Source: an uncultured Lachnospiraceae bacterium (GTDB lineage Bacteria; Bacillota; Clostridia; Lachnospirales; Lachnospiraceae). Taken from it: DNA of 64,000 nt. A program made the position numbers and the translations under genes. The stretch is taken from positions 175,811 to 239,810 of the forward strand of contig CADADA010000002.1 of assembly GCA_902786515.1 (NCBI GenBank), in the 5' to 3' direction. Below the pieces are notes generated by a model. The model searched no databases. It was not told the DNA's origin and was given only the letters and a program-made list of their open reading frames with translations. Below are positions 45,660-54,680 of this stretch, piece after piece. How positions within the stretch are numbered: the stretch's first letter is position 1; every line of letters starts with the position of its first letter.

Positions 45660-46811
45660 TCATGAAGACATTTTTCTTATACTCTCCACAGCACTCTTTA
45701 ACCGGGGCAGCAAATACATTATCTCATCCCGCGTCGTTTCGGATGATAATGTTATTCTCAATGATTCATATGCTTCCTCGTTCTTTTTTCCCATCGCTGT
45801 TAATACATGGCTTGGCGTTTTAAGTCCTGCACTGCATGCTGATGCACTCGATGCACAAATACCCATAGTATCCAGAAGTATTACCAATGCTTCACCTTCA
45901 ACATTTTTAAATGAAAAATTAACATTGCCCGGCAATCTCTGACTTTCGTGTCCGTTTAATGAACATTCAGGTATTTGTTTTCTGATTTCACTGATAATGT
46001 AATCTCTCATCATCTTTTCTTTTTTTATATTATTTTCCATATTCTTTCCGGCTATCTGTGCTGCCTTGCCCATACCGACGATTCCCGGAATATTCAGTGT
46101 TCCTGCTCTCATTTTGTTTTGTTGCGAACCCCCATGTATCATCGGAGCAAGACTGATTTCCTTATTCACATACAGACATCCGCAGCCTTTAGGTCCATGT
46201 AATTTATGTGCACTTGCACTGAGTAAATCGATATTCATTTTTTTTACATCAATAGGAATCTGACCAAATGCCTGCACAGCATCAGTGTGAAAAACAATAT
46301 CATTTAGTTTTGCAATCTTTCCGATTTTTTCTATAGGTTGTATGGTTCCAACTTCATTATTTGCATACATGATGGAAATCATAATTGTATCTCTTCTTAT
46401 CGTTTCTACAAGCTGATTTAAATCTATCATTCCATATTTATCAACATCAAGATATGATACTTTAAATCCCTGTTCTGAAAGATATCTGCATGTATTCAAT
46501 ACCGCAGGATGTTCCACTTTGCTTGTAATAATATGTCTTCCCCTGTTTCTTTTCATAAATGCTATTGATTTTAAAGCCCAGTTATCCGATTCGGTTCCTC
46601 CTGAAGTAAAATAAATCTCTTCAGGAGAAGCATTTATAAGTCCTGCTATTCTTTCTTTTGATGCCTTGGCTGCAGCCTTCGTCTTGTCTGAAAATTCATA
46701 TATACCGGATGGATTGCTATACAACACAGAAAAATATGGCAGCATTTCCTTTAAGACATCTGCATATATTTTTGTAGTTGCAGCATTATCGAAATATACC
46801 AGCCTATCCAT
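45660..46811 (-). CDS. Cysteine desulfurase (NifS/IscS family)
   Basis: A 383-residue PLP enzyme releasing sulfur from cysteine for Fe-S clusters or tRNA thiolation. FDNAATTKIY at the start, HTDAVQAFGQIPIDV, the PLP lysine in LLSASAHKLHGPKGCG, and the mobile active-site Cys loop CASSASACSAGLKTPSHVL are present. ATG 46811 has GGGAGG six bases upstream and is preferred over an extension to 46841. No iscU or thiI is adjacent, so the acceptor is unknown. It is divergent from the flippase gene. Confidence 0.94.
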   Translation of the reverse strand: MDRLVYFDNAATTKIYADVLKEMLPYFSVLYSNPSGIYEFSDKTKAAAKASKERIAGLINASPEEIYFTSGGTESDNWALKSIAFMKRNRGRHIITSKVEHPAVLNTCRYLSEQGFKVSYLDVDKYGMIDLNQLVETIRRDTIMISIMYANNEVGTIQPIEKIGKIAKLNDIVFHTDAVQAFGQIPIDVKKMNIDLLSASAHKLHGPKGCGCLYVNKEISLAPMIHGGSQQNKMRAGTLNIPGIVGMGKAAQIAGKNMENNIKKEKMMRDYIISEIRKQIPECSLNGHESQRLPGNVNFSFKNVEGEALVILLDTMGICASSASACSAGLKTPSHVLTAMGKKNEEAYESLRITLSSETTRDEIMYLLPRLKSAVESIRKMSS

Positions 46812-46898
46812 CGTGATTCCTCCCAATACAATTTTTATCAAGAATATAATATATTCTTAAGAATATAATATGATAAAAATATATATTTGGAGCCTTAT

Positions 46899-48353
46899 AT
46901 GTTCAAAAAAAATCCTCTCATCAAAGGAACCTTAACTCTCATAATCACCGGTCTTCTGACAAGAGTAATAGGATTCTTTTTCAGAATTTTTCTGGTTCAG
47001 GGTCTGGGTGCTGACGGTATCGGGATATATCAGCTGGTATTTCCGGTACAGATTTTTTTCTGTTCTTTTTGTTCTATGGGTATTCAGACCGTTATATCTT
47101 CCATGGTTGCTTCTGAAAAAAAGCAGGCACGGATTATATTAAAAAATGCATTATTTATATCAATGATTTTGTCGGTATTATCTTCTGCCTTTTTATATGT
47201 TTTTTCAGATGAAATATCTCTGTACATTCTTTCAGAGACAAGATGCACTAAAGCTCTTAAGTACATTGCATTTTCAATACCTTTTGCCTCCTTACACACA
47301 TGCATATGCGGATATTACTACGGCATAAAAAAAGCTGCCGTTCCCGGTGTATCTCAACTGATTGAACAATTGGTACGAGTGCTTGCTACATATCTCATAT
47401 ATCTGGCTGCCACAGATAATTCTATTAATTTTACTCCGGCAAATGCAATTATCGGTGCTGTTATCGGTGAAATTGCTTCCTCTTTGTTTTGTTTGCTTTC
47501 GCTGAGTATAAGAAGATTTACTCTTTTTAATATGTTTTACATAAAAAAAATAGCCGTGTCATCCATTCCACTGACGGCGAATCGTATGATGCTTAGTATC
47601 TTTCAAAGCGCAGAGGCAATTCTTATACCTCTGATGCTTAAAATTCACGGGCACAGCACGGTAGATTCACTAAGTATTTACGGAGTATTAACCGGTATGG
47701 CAATCCCGTTTATAATGTTTCCCGCAACGATTACCAATTCACTTTCGACTCTTTTGCTCCCGGCAGTATCGGAATGTGATTCTAACAATAACAAAAAAAG
47801 CATTAAACGTGTAACAGAGAAATCCATCTGTCTCAGCATTTATCTTGGTATTTTTTGTACGGGAATTTTTTTGAAATATGGTCATGAAATAGGCACTTTT
47901 ATATTTCATAATACTACGTCAGGATATTATCTTTTTATTTTGTCCTGGTTATGTACTTTTATGTATCTGAGTACAACTTTGTCAAGCATTTTAAACGGGT
48001 TAAAACACACTACCATGACATTTATTTTTAACATAATCAGTATTGCCATACGTATTTTTTTTACGGTTTTTGTCGTTCCCGTGTACGGAATATCAGCATA
48101 TATGTCAGGTTTACTTGTCAGTTATGCCATTCTTACGTTGATGGAATATACAAAAGTCGCTTTATATACAAAAGCCCGGATATATATTTTTAAAAACTTA
48201 GTATTTCCGGTATTTTCAGTAATATTTGCGTTAAAAGTATCGGCACTTTTGCCGGCATTCTCTTATTATCCAGCGGCACTATTACAGAATTGTATTATAG
48301 GTGGTGCTATTTATCTCTTTTTAATTGCTATTTATTGCCAAAAAGCTCTCTGA
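46899..48353 (+). CDS. MOP-superfamily flippase (SpoVB/MurJ-like)
   Basis: A 484-residue polytopic protein with about 12-14 membrane segments, in the polysaccharide-biosynthesis/SpoVB branch of the MOP exporter superfamily. The start KNPLIKGTLTLIITGLLTRVIGFFFRIFL and GADGIGIYQLVFPV are typical of SpoVB-type proteins, which move lipid-linked cell-wall precursors or act in spore cortex formation. ATG 46899 with GGAG six bases upstream is preferred over TTG 46887. The terminator overlaps its stop. Which lipid-linked substrate it moves cannot be told. Confidence 0.88.
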   Translation: MFKKNPLIKGTLTLIITGLLTRVIGFFFRIFLVQGLGADGIGIYQLVFPVQIFFCSFCSMGIQTVISSMVASEKKQARIILKNALFISMILSVLSSAFLYVFSDEISLYILSETRCTKALKYIAFSIPFASLHTCICGYYYGIKKAAVPGVSQLIEQLVRVLATYLIYLAATDNSINFTPANAIIGAVIGEIASSLFCLLSLSIRRFTLFNMFYIKKIAVSSIPLTANRMMLSIFQSAEAILIPLMLKIHGHSTVDSLSIYGVLTGMAIPFIMFPATITNSLSTLLLPAVSECDSNNNKKSIKRVTEKSICLSIYLGIFCTGIFLKYGHEIGTFIFHNTTSGYYLFILSWLCTFMYLSTTLSSILNGLKHTTMTFIFNIISIAIRIFFTVFVVPVYGISAYMSGLLVSYAILTLMEYTKVALYTKARIYIFKNLVFPVFSVIFALKVSALLPAFSYYPAALLQNCIIGGAIYLFLIAIYCQKAL

Positions 48354-48369
48354 AAACAGAGAGCTTTTT
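48341..48369. terminator. Bidirectional terminator between flippase and trpS
   Basis: AAAGCTCTCTG / CAGAGAGCTTT around an AAAA loop with flanking A and T runs, between two convergent genes. The flippase stop lies in the stem. Confidence 0.85.
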
Positions 48370-48373
48370 ATAT

Positions 48374-49459
48374 TTAATTATTATATTTTCTGGACTGTTC
48401 GTTTATTAAATCAACATCATCAAAGTAATTGATTTTCATATTTTGTTTTACTTCTGCCAAAGTCTTTGCAGCTTCCTCTCTTGCTGTCTCTGTTCCTTTT
48501 TTCAGGATTTCATATATGGCAGGAATATCCTTTTCAAGTTCTTTTCTTCTGTTACGGATTGGCTCAAGTTCCTCCTGCATAACATTATTCAGGAATTTCT
48601 TCACTTTAACATCACCAAGACCGCCCCTTGAATAATGGTCTTTCATCTCCTGAAGGCAAGAGTAATCCGGACAGTATCTCTCAAAATGTTCATCTTTACA
48701 AAAAGCATCAAGATATGTAAATACAGAATTTCCTTCTATCTGTCCCGGGTCACTTACCTGAATGTGATTTGGGTCAGTATACATACTCATGACCTTTTTC
48801 TTTACGTCATCTGCGCTATCTGAAAGGTATATACAATTTCCTAATGACTTACTCATCTTAGCCTTGCCGTCTGTACCCGGAAGTCGCATACACGCCTTGT
48901 TATCAGGCAATAAAGCTTCAGGCTCAACCAATGCTTCGCCATAAACAGTGTTGAATTTACGCACAATTTCTCTCGTCTGTTCAATCATCGGAAGCTGATC
49001 ATCACCAACCGGTACTGTCGTTGCCTTAAATGCCGTAATATCAGCAGCCTGGCTGATTGGATATGTAAAGAAGCCAACAGGAATGCTCGCTTCAAAATTT
49101 CTCATCTGAATCTCTGATTTTACAGTAGGATTTCTCTGTAATCTTGATACCGTAACAAGATTCATATAATAAAATGATAATTCACATAATTCAGAAATCT
49201 GGGATTGTATTAATATATTTGATTTTGACGGATCAAGTCCGCATGACAGATAATCAAGGGCTACCTCTATGATATTCTGTCTCACTTTTTCCGGGTTATC
49301 TGCATTATCAGTTAAAGCCTGAGCATCTGCAATCATAATGAAAATCTTTTCAAACTCTCCTGAATTCTGCAATTCTACTCTTCTCTTAAGCGAACCAACA
49401 TAATGTCCTACATGCAATCTTCCCGTCGGTCTGTCACCGGTTAGTATTATTTTGCCCAT
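48374..49459 (-). CDS. trpS: Tryptophanyl-tRNA synthetase
   Basis: TrpS charges tRNA-Trp. The class I HIGH motif is HVGH in [17 protein letters not shown] near residue 16, and KMSKS is in [13 protein letters not shown] near residue 200. 361 residues is slightly longer than the standard 330-residue form and matches a second TrpS clade. ATG 49459 has GGAGG ten bases upstream; a TTG two codons earlier is too close. Only 76 bases precede it, so no T-box leader is present. Confidence 0.96.
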   Translation of the reverse strand: MGKIILTGDRPTGRLHVGHYVGSLKRRVELQNSGEFEKIFIMIADAQALTDNADNPEKVRQNIIEVALDYLSCGLDPSKSNILIQSQISELCELSFYYMNLVTVSRLQRNPTVKSEIQMRNFEASIPVGFFTYPISQAADITAFKATTVPVGDDQLPMIEQTREIVRKFNTVYGEALVEPEALLPDNKACMRLPGTDGKAKMSKSLGNCIYLSDSADDVKKKVMSMYTDPNHIQVSDPGQIEGNSVFTYLDAFCKDEHFERYCPDYSCLQEMKDHYSRGGLGDVKVKKFLNNVMQEELEPIRNRRKELEKDIPAIYEILKKGTETAREEAAKTLAEVKQNMKINYFDDVDLINEQSRKYNN

Positions 49460-49535
49460 TTTCAAAAATCCTCCTATATTTTAACCAAAACTAAAAGCAA
49501 TTATATCCTCAAAAAACTTATTAGTCAATTATGTA

Positions 49536-50474
49536 TTATTTCGATGTACTATCTTTTACACCAATATCATCAATATCATATGGTGTAATCTGATATACAT
49601 AATAATTTAGCCAGTTTGTATAAAGTGCACTTGCATGTGACCTCCATGTCAGCAATGGCGGGTTTTCAGGATTATCGTCTTTATAATAATTATAAGGAAT
49701 CTGTATATCCATTCCTTTATCTCTGTCTCTTTTGTACTCCAAATCCAGTGTGACCCTGTCATATTCAGGATGTCCCATTAAGAAAATCTGTTTACCTTCT
49801 TGTGCTATTGCTACAAATACTCCAACCTCATCTGATTCTGCCAGTACGGTCAGGCTTTTTTCTTTCTTTATATCTTCTGTTTTCACTTCTGTATGTCTGG
49901 AATGTGGTGCGAGAAATACATCATCAAATCCTCTCATCAAAGGAACTTTTCTATGTATAACCTTGTGTTCATATATTCCAAACACTTTCTTATCAAGAAT
50001 ATGCTTTTGTATTCCATAATGGTGGTACAGACCAGCCTGTGCACCCCAGCATATATGAAGAGTGGAAGTTACGTTTGTAACTGTCCAGTCCATGATTTCC
50101 TGTATCTCATTCCAATATTCAACCTCTTCATATTCCATCATTTCCAATGGAGCTCCTGTTATTATAAAACCGTCAAATTTTTGATTCTTTATTTCTTTAA
50201 ACGTTGTATAAAACTGATTCAAATGACTCGCTGGTGTATTTTTTGAAACATGATTCTCCACGAATACAAATGTAACATCTACCTGCAAAGGTGTATTTGA
50301 TAAAACACGAAGCAGCTGTATTTCTGTTTCATGCTTTAACGGCATAAGATTTAATATACCTATCTTCAACGGACGAATATCCTGACCTATTGCTCTGGTT
50401 TCATCCATTATAAATATGTTTTCGCTTTCAATTACTGCTTTTGCCGGTAAATCTCCATGAACTTTTATAGGCAT
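49536..50474 (-). CDS. metA: Homoserine O-acetyltransferase (MetA family)
   Basis: MetA acylates homoserine for methionine synthesis. The catalytic Cys is C142 in STLHICWGAQAGLYHHYG, with catalytic His in MGHPEYDRVTLDLEY. Specificity in this family depends on residue 111: glutamate selects acetyl-CoA, glycine selects succinyl-CoA. E111 is present here in GAPLEMMEYEEVEYW, so this should be an acetyltransferase despite MetA often being annotated as succinyltransferase. 312 residues is standard. It follows ligA closely on the same strand. Confidence 0.94.
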   Translation of the reverse strand: MPIKVHGDLPAKAVIESENIFIMDETRAIGQDIRPLKIGILNLMPLKHETEIQLLRVLSNTPLQVDVTFVFVENHVSKNTPASHLNQFYTTFKEIKNQKFDGFIITGAPLEMMEYEEVEYWNEIQEIMDWTVTNVTSTLHICWGAQAGLYHHYGIQKHILDKKVFGIYEHKVIHRKVPLMRGFDDVFLAPHSRHTEVKTEDIKKEKSLTVLAESDEVGVFVAIAQEGKQIFLMGHPEYDRVTLDLEYKRDRDKGMDIQIPYNYYKDDNPENPPLLTWRSHASALYTNWLNYYVYQITPYDIDDIGVKDSTSK

Positions 50475-50488
50475 TTTTACGGCCTCCT

Positions 50489-52450
50489 TTAATCTAAACT
50501 AATCATATCTAAAAATTGGTTTTCCGTAATAACGGTTACGCCTAATTCTTTAGCTTTTTTATTCTTTGTCGAATTTGATGTGGCATCATTATTAATCAGA
50601 TAGTCAGTGTTTGATGATACCGACCCTGTTACTTTGCCTCCCAATTCTTCTATTTTCTCTTTTAGTGCATTTCTGTTTGCAAACTCATTTACCTTTCCGG
50701 TAATTACAAATACTTTTTCCTTCAAAATGTCATCAGATTTTTTTGTAATTTCTTCCAGCTTCAATTCATTTAAAAGATTATCAAGTGCCTCGTTATTCTT
50801 CTCAGACTTGAAATAATCCGTAAAAGTCCCGGCAATCACAGCTCCGACTCCTTCTATTTCTGTCAGTTCTTCTATTCCTGCCGACCTTATTTTCATAATA
50901 TCATAATCAAAATATTTACAAATCAGCTTTGCATTGGCAAGTCCTACATTCAATATTCCAAGACTATATACAAGCCGTATAACATTTGTATTTCTTGAAT
51001 TATTAACAGATGCCCACAGATTATCATACGATTTTCTTCCAAATCCTTTTGTATTTACTATATTATCTTCATATCTGTCAAGTTTGTATATGTCTGCAAA
51101 TTCATGTATATATCCCTTATCAATGAATTTTTCAAGCGTCTCTTCTGATAGTCCGTCTATATTCATGGCATCCCTGCTGACAAAATGTGTATACAATTTT
51201 ATCTTTTTAGACTGACATTCCGGATTTGTACAATATAACGTTTTTGCACCGTTTATATTCTGAATCTGTGTTTTGCCGTTACATACCGGACAATATTCAG
51301 GTATCGTAATATTTCCGCTTCTTGTTTTATTCTCAGCAATTTGCGGAATAATCATATTAGCTTTGTATACTTCTATCTCATCTCCGATACCAAGCATAAG
51401 CTCCTCCATAATGCTTATATTATGGACGCTTGCCCTGGAAACGGTAGTTCCCTCCAGTTCAACCGGTTCAAAAACAGCTACCGGATTAATCAGTCCGGTA
51501 CGCGAAGGACTCCATTCTATATGAAGAAGCTTTGTAAGTGCCGTCTCATCCTGCCATTTAAATGCAATCCCGTTTCTTGGGAACTTAGATGTGGTTCCCA
51601 ATGAATTTCCATATTCTATATCATCATACATAAGAACCAATCCATCTGATGGAAGCTCAAATTCTTTTATCTTCTCTGCAAAAAAATGAACTCTCTCATC
51701 TACATGAGCCGAATCAGTCGTATAATGTTCCACAACATCAAATCCCTGCTGTCTCAGCCATTCAAACTGATAAGCAATTGAATTATGAAAATCAATGTCT
51801 GCCGCCTTTATCAATGCAAATGCATAAAAATTAACATTACGTTTCGATGTTATTTCATTATTAAGCTGTCTGACTGAACCTGAACACAAATTTCTCGGAT
51901 TCTTATACTTAGACTCTCCATCTGTTATTTCAGCATTTATTCTTTCAAAATCCGAATATTTAATAACCGCTTCTCCTCTGATTATCAACTCACCCTTATA
52001 GGCAATCTTTAATGGAATGTTTTTAAATACTTTTGCATTTCCGGTAATAACCTCCCCGACAACTCCATTTCCTCTTGTTACAGCCTTTATCAGTTCTCCG
52101 TCATTATATGTCAGAACTACGGTAAGTCCATCGAGTTTCCATGAAATAATACCTGATTTATCTCCCAGAAAATCCTGCAATGCAGATACATCTTTTGTTT
52201 TATCAAGTGACAACATAGGACTTTCATGTGTCTCTTTCGGAAGACGGCTAAGCACTTCATATCCTACATTTACTGTCGGACTGTTTGACAGAATTATTCC
52301 TGTTTCTTTTTCCAACTCAGACAATTCGTCATATAATCTGTCATATTCAAAGTTACTCATTATCTCCGTACTATCCTGATAATATGCCTTTGATGCTTTA
52401 TTCAAAATATTTACAAGTTCTCTTATACGCCCGTTTTTCTCGTCCATCAT
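50489..52450 (-). CDS. ligA: NAD-dependent DNA ligase
   Basis: LigA seals nicks in replication and repair. Domain order is Ia with AYYQDSTEIMSNFEYDRLYD, the adenylation domain with catalytic lysine in ISWKLDGLTVVL, the OB fold, a four-Cys zinc finger (CPVCNG and YCTNPEC), helix-hairpin-helix with IEGVGAVIAGTF, and a C-terminal BRCT with ITGKVNEFANRNALKEKIEELGGK. At 653 residues it is near the family size. The upstream ATG-ATG leaves the exact start uncertain by one codon. It stops 14 bases before metA. Confidence 0.96.
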   Translation of the reverse strand: MMDEKNGRIRELVNILNKASKAYYQDSTEIMSNFEYDRLYDELSELEKETGIILSNSPTVNVGYEVLSRLPKETHESPMLSLDKTKDVSALQDFLGDKSGIISWKLDGLTVVLTYNDGELIKAVTRGNGVVGEVITGNAKVFKNIPLKIAYKGELIIRGEAVIKYSDFERINAEITDGESKYKNPRNLCSGSVRQLNNEITSKRNVNFYAFALIKAADIDFHNSIAYQFEWLRQQGFDVVEHYTTDSAHVDERVHFFAEKIKEFELPSDGLVLMYDDIEYGNSLGTTSKFPRNGIAFKWQDETALTKLLHIEWSPSRTGLINPVAVFEPVELEGTTVSRASVHNISIMEELMLGIGDEIEVYKANMIIPQIAENKTRSGNITIPEYCPVCNGKTQIQNINGAKTLYCTNPECQSKKIKLYTHFVSRDAMNIDGLSEETLEKFIDKGYIHEFADIYKLDRYEDNIVNTKGFGRKSYDNLWASVNNSRNTNVIRLVYSLGILNVGLANAKLICKYFDYDIMKIRSAGIEELTEIEGVGAVIAGTFTDYFKSEKNNEALDNLLNELKLEEITKKSDDILKEKVFVITGKVNEFANRNALKEKIEELGGKVTGSVSSNTDYLINNDATSNSTKNKKAKELGVTVITENQFLDMISLD

Positions 52451-52465
52451 AATAATCCTTTCAAA

Positions 52466-53212
52466 TCAATCCACAGAGTTTTCTAACTGTCTTAATAATT
52501 CATTTAATTCTTCCTGTGTAATCTTTCTATAGGTTCCGGATTTTAATTTTCCAAGCCGTATATTCATAATCCTTACCCTTGTCAGCGACAAAACCTTATA
52601 CCCTAATGCCTCACACATTCTCCTTATCTGCCTGTTCATTCCCTGTGTCAGTATAATTCTAAATGTATCGCTGCTTTCACGAAAAACTGTACACGGCTTA
52701 GTCATCCTTCCAAGTACCTCCACACCCTGCGACATATTTTTTATAAAATCGTCTGTAATCTTTTGATTTACCTTAACTATATACTCTTTTTCATGTGCAT
52801 TAACAGATTTCGATATCTTATTAACAATATTACCGTCATTAGTCATTAAAATCAATCCATTTGAATTTTTATCCAGTCTTCCGATTGTATAAATTCTCGT
52901 TGGATAATTGACAAAATCAACAATATTATCAGGATTATCCTTATCCGACGTACATTCTATTCCTACCGGTTTATTCACTGCTATCAATACAAGCTCATCT
53001 TCATATTCCGCTCTTTTCCCGTTCACACAAACATTCTGGTCAGGATATACCTTCATCCCCATCTCTGCCTTTTTACCGTCAACGGTCACTTTTCCTGCTT
53101 CTATCAGCCTGTCTGCTTCTCTTCTTGAGCATATGCCTGCATCACTCAGATACTTATTAATTCTTATCTTTTCATGAACATTATATTCATGTATCACGCT
53201 TTTTTTTGGCAT
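52466..53212 (-). CDS. RNA pseudouridine synthase (RsuA/RluF family)
   Basis: A 248-residue enzyme with an N-terminal S4 RNA-binding domain (RINKYLSDAGICSRREADRLIEAG) and a catalytic pseudouridine synthase domain with the aspartate in GRLDKNSNGLILMTNDG. The conserved TQGMNRQIRRMCEALGY places it in the RsuA/RluB/E/F group; RluF-type modification of 23S rRNA is possible, but the exact uridine cannot be read from sequence. It shares a transcript direction with ligA and the HAD gene. Confidence 0.92.
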   Translation of the reverse strand: MPKKSVIHEYNVHEKIRINKYLSDAGICSRREADRLIEAGKVTVDGKKAEMGMKVYPDQNVCVNGKRAEYEDELVLIAVNKPVGIECTSDKDNPDNIVDFVNYPTRIYTIGRLDKNSNGLILMTNDGNIVNKISKSVNAHEKEYIVKVNQKITDDFIKNMSQGVEVLGRMTKPCTVFRESSDTFRIILTQGMNRQIRRMCEALGYKVLSLTRVRIMNIRLGKLKSGTYRKITQEELNELLRQLENSVD

Positions 53213-53231
53213 AAATATCTCCTCTGCTTAT

Positions 53232-53870
53232 CTATATCAATTCTGTAAAGTCTCTGATATACCTGTCTGCCTTTTCAATTATTTCATTCCGGCTCTTTTC
53301 TGCCCAGTAATCATACACTGCAACAGTATAAAATCCACCTTTTTTTGCTCCCTTAACTCCTTCAAGTATATCTTCAAATACCATGCACTCATTAATCTTA
53401 AGATTCATTTTTTCAGCACACTTAATATAAACATCCGGATTTCCCTTGCTACGTTTCACTTCTTTTATTGTAGTAATATTTTCAAATAAATCAAGTATTT
53501 TATTATTCCGAAGAACCGGAATTACTAAATCCTGTTCTGAAGCCGTTGCAATTGCCATCTTTACATTCTGTCTGTTTAGATGTGTAAGATATTCGTATAC
53601 GCCTTTCTTAAGACGTATCGTATTTGAATACGCTTCTATCGCCATATCATACCACTCATTTTTTATATCTTCTTCAGATTCATTAAGATTATATCTTTTT
53701 TTTGTGTATGAAGCATTCTCATCAACGCCCATGTGAGCTATGGCAGATGTATAATCCATCGTGGCTTCATAACCTCTTTTTTTCAGAAAATCTATATCTA
53801 TCTGTCTCCATACTCCCATAGAATCTATGAGTGTTCCATCCAAATCAAAAATAGCACCTTTGTAATTCAT
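53232..53870 (-). CDS. HAD family hydrolase, beta-phosphoglucomutase-like
   Basis: A 212-residue HAD subfamily IA phosphatase or mutase. The nucleophile Asp is in GAIFDLDGTLIDS, the second motif in ATASEQDLV, and the C-terminal acidic motif in MVFEDILEGVKGAKKGG. A helical cap follows the first motif. ATG 53870 has AAAGGA ten bases upstream and is preferred over a TTG at 53891. Substrate unknown. Confidence 0.88.
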   Translation of the reverse strand: MNYKGAIFDLDGTLIDSMGVWRQIDIDFLKKRGYEATMDYTSAIAHMGVDENASYTKKRYNLNESEEDIKNEWYDMAIEAYSNTIRLKKGVYEYLTHLNRQNVKMAIATASEQDLVIPVLRNNKILDLFENITTIKEVKRSKGNPDVYIKCAEKMNLKINECMVFEDILEGVKGAKKGGFYTVAVYDYWAEKSRNEIIEKADRYIRDFTELI

Positions 53871-53938
53871 TTCTATTTCATCCTTTTTCAAACTTATTAT
53901 AGTGTATCAACTTAACGGTTCTATTGTCAAGAAATTGC

Positions 53939-53966
53939 TAATGTTTTTTGGAAATACTGTCGATAA
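53939..53966 (+). promoter_or_regulatory. Possible sigma-28 (SigD-type) promoter
   Basis: GTCGATAA at 53959-53966 matches the motility sigma -10 consensus GCCGATAA at seven of eight positions, with TAAT (53939-53942) 16 bases upstream; the usual -35 is TAAA at 15 bases. It lies 64 bases before the FliD-like ORF. Confidence 0.4.
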
Positions 53967-54029
53967 AAATACAAATTTAAGTTTTGTAGGGCATTTACAA
54001 ATTTTTTGCGAAAGGAATGTGTGATTATT

Positions 54030-54545
54030 ATGAGTACAACAAGTATTGATACAAAAAATTCAATTTTATCTTCATCTTTTTATTTGGGAAAATATTATTC
54101 TCCTAACCGTGATGCAAAATCTTCATCTAAAAGAGCAGATATGTCAAATGACCTTCTTGTATCTTATGACGGCAAGGCTCTTAAAAAATTTGCGAAAGAT
54201 ATCACAAAGCTTTCTTACAATGGTGAACAGTCAAATTCAGCCGATAATCTGAAGAGCAAGATAAACGCTTTTGTATCTATTTATAATAATTATACTGCTT
54301 CTGCAAAAAAATCGTCCTCTGAAGAGGTTGTAGCACGTGCTTCAAAACTTCATTCGCTCACCAAAAAACAGGCTGAAGCCCTGAGTGATATAGGTATAAC
54401 CATCAATTCAGATAATACTCTTAAAATCAGCGAGGATCTTTTGGACTCTGTTGATGAGGATGATTTGAAGTCTCTATTTTCAAACTCAAGCAGTTTTATG
54501 AAACAATTTAAAAAACTCACATCAAAACTTGATATTTCCGTATAA
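54030..54545 (+). CDS. FliD-like small protein of unknown function
   Basis: A 171-residue, Ser/Lys-rich soluble protein. Its second half, roughly residues 105-150, resembles the C-terminus of flagellar cap protein FliD: an EALSDIGITINSDNTLKISED stretch and then DDLKSLFSNSSSFMKQF. It is far shorter than FliD (about 450-900 residues) and lacks the cap D2/D3 domains. A possible motility-sigma promoter precedes it, and an unusual branched hairpin follows. No other flagellar genes are in the window. It may be a stand-alone FliD-fold protein; the function is not established. Confidence 0.6.
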   Translation: MSTTSIDTKNSILSSSFYLGKYYSPNRDAKSSSKRADMSNDLLVSYDGKALKKFAKDITKLSYNGEQSNSADNLKSKINAFVSIYNNYTASAKKSSSEEVVARASKLHSLTKKQAEALSDIGITINSDNTLKISEDLLDSVDEDDLKSLFSNSSSFMKQFKKLTSKLDISV

Positions 54546-54551
54546 AACACA

Positions 54552-54636
54552 TGTAACTGTTCAGAGCCAGGCAAAATTCAGAAGAAATGCGAAGCATTTT
54601 GGAGATTGGCTATGAACAGTTACAAACATATTTTTT
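54552..54636 (+). other. Branched RNA-like element after the FliD-like gene
   Basis: TGTAACTGTTCA (54552-54563) and TGAACAGTTACA (54613-54624) form a perfect 12-bp stem, extended by AGCCA / TGGCT after one mismatch. Inside, AAATGC / GCATTT forms a smaller hairpin. A T-run follows at about 54630. It may be a large terminator or a small structured RNA. Confidence 0.5.
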
Positions 54637-54641
54637 AAAAA

Positions 54642-54674
54642 AATGCCAGAGCAGATTCCGCTCCGGCAATTTTT
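54642..54674 (-). terminator. Terminator of PfkB-like gene
   Basis: On the minus strand GCCGGAGC pairs with GCTCTGGC around a seven-base loop and is followed by seven U, just beyond the 54681 stop. Confidence 0.75.
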
Positions 54675-54680
54675 GTATAT

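Noticed and set aside
49460..49535. T-box leader for trpS
   Set aside because: Only about 76 bases lie between trpS and the metA stop, and no T-box or specifier stem is visible.
50475..50488. SAM riboswitch before metA or metH
   Set aside because: The gaps upstream of both genes are too short and lack a multi-stem leader.
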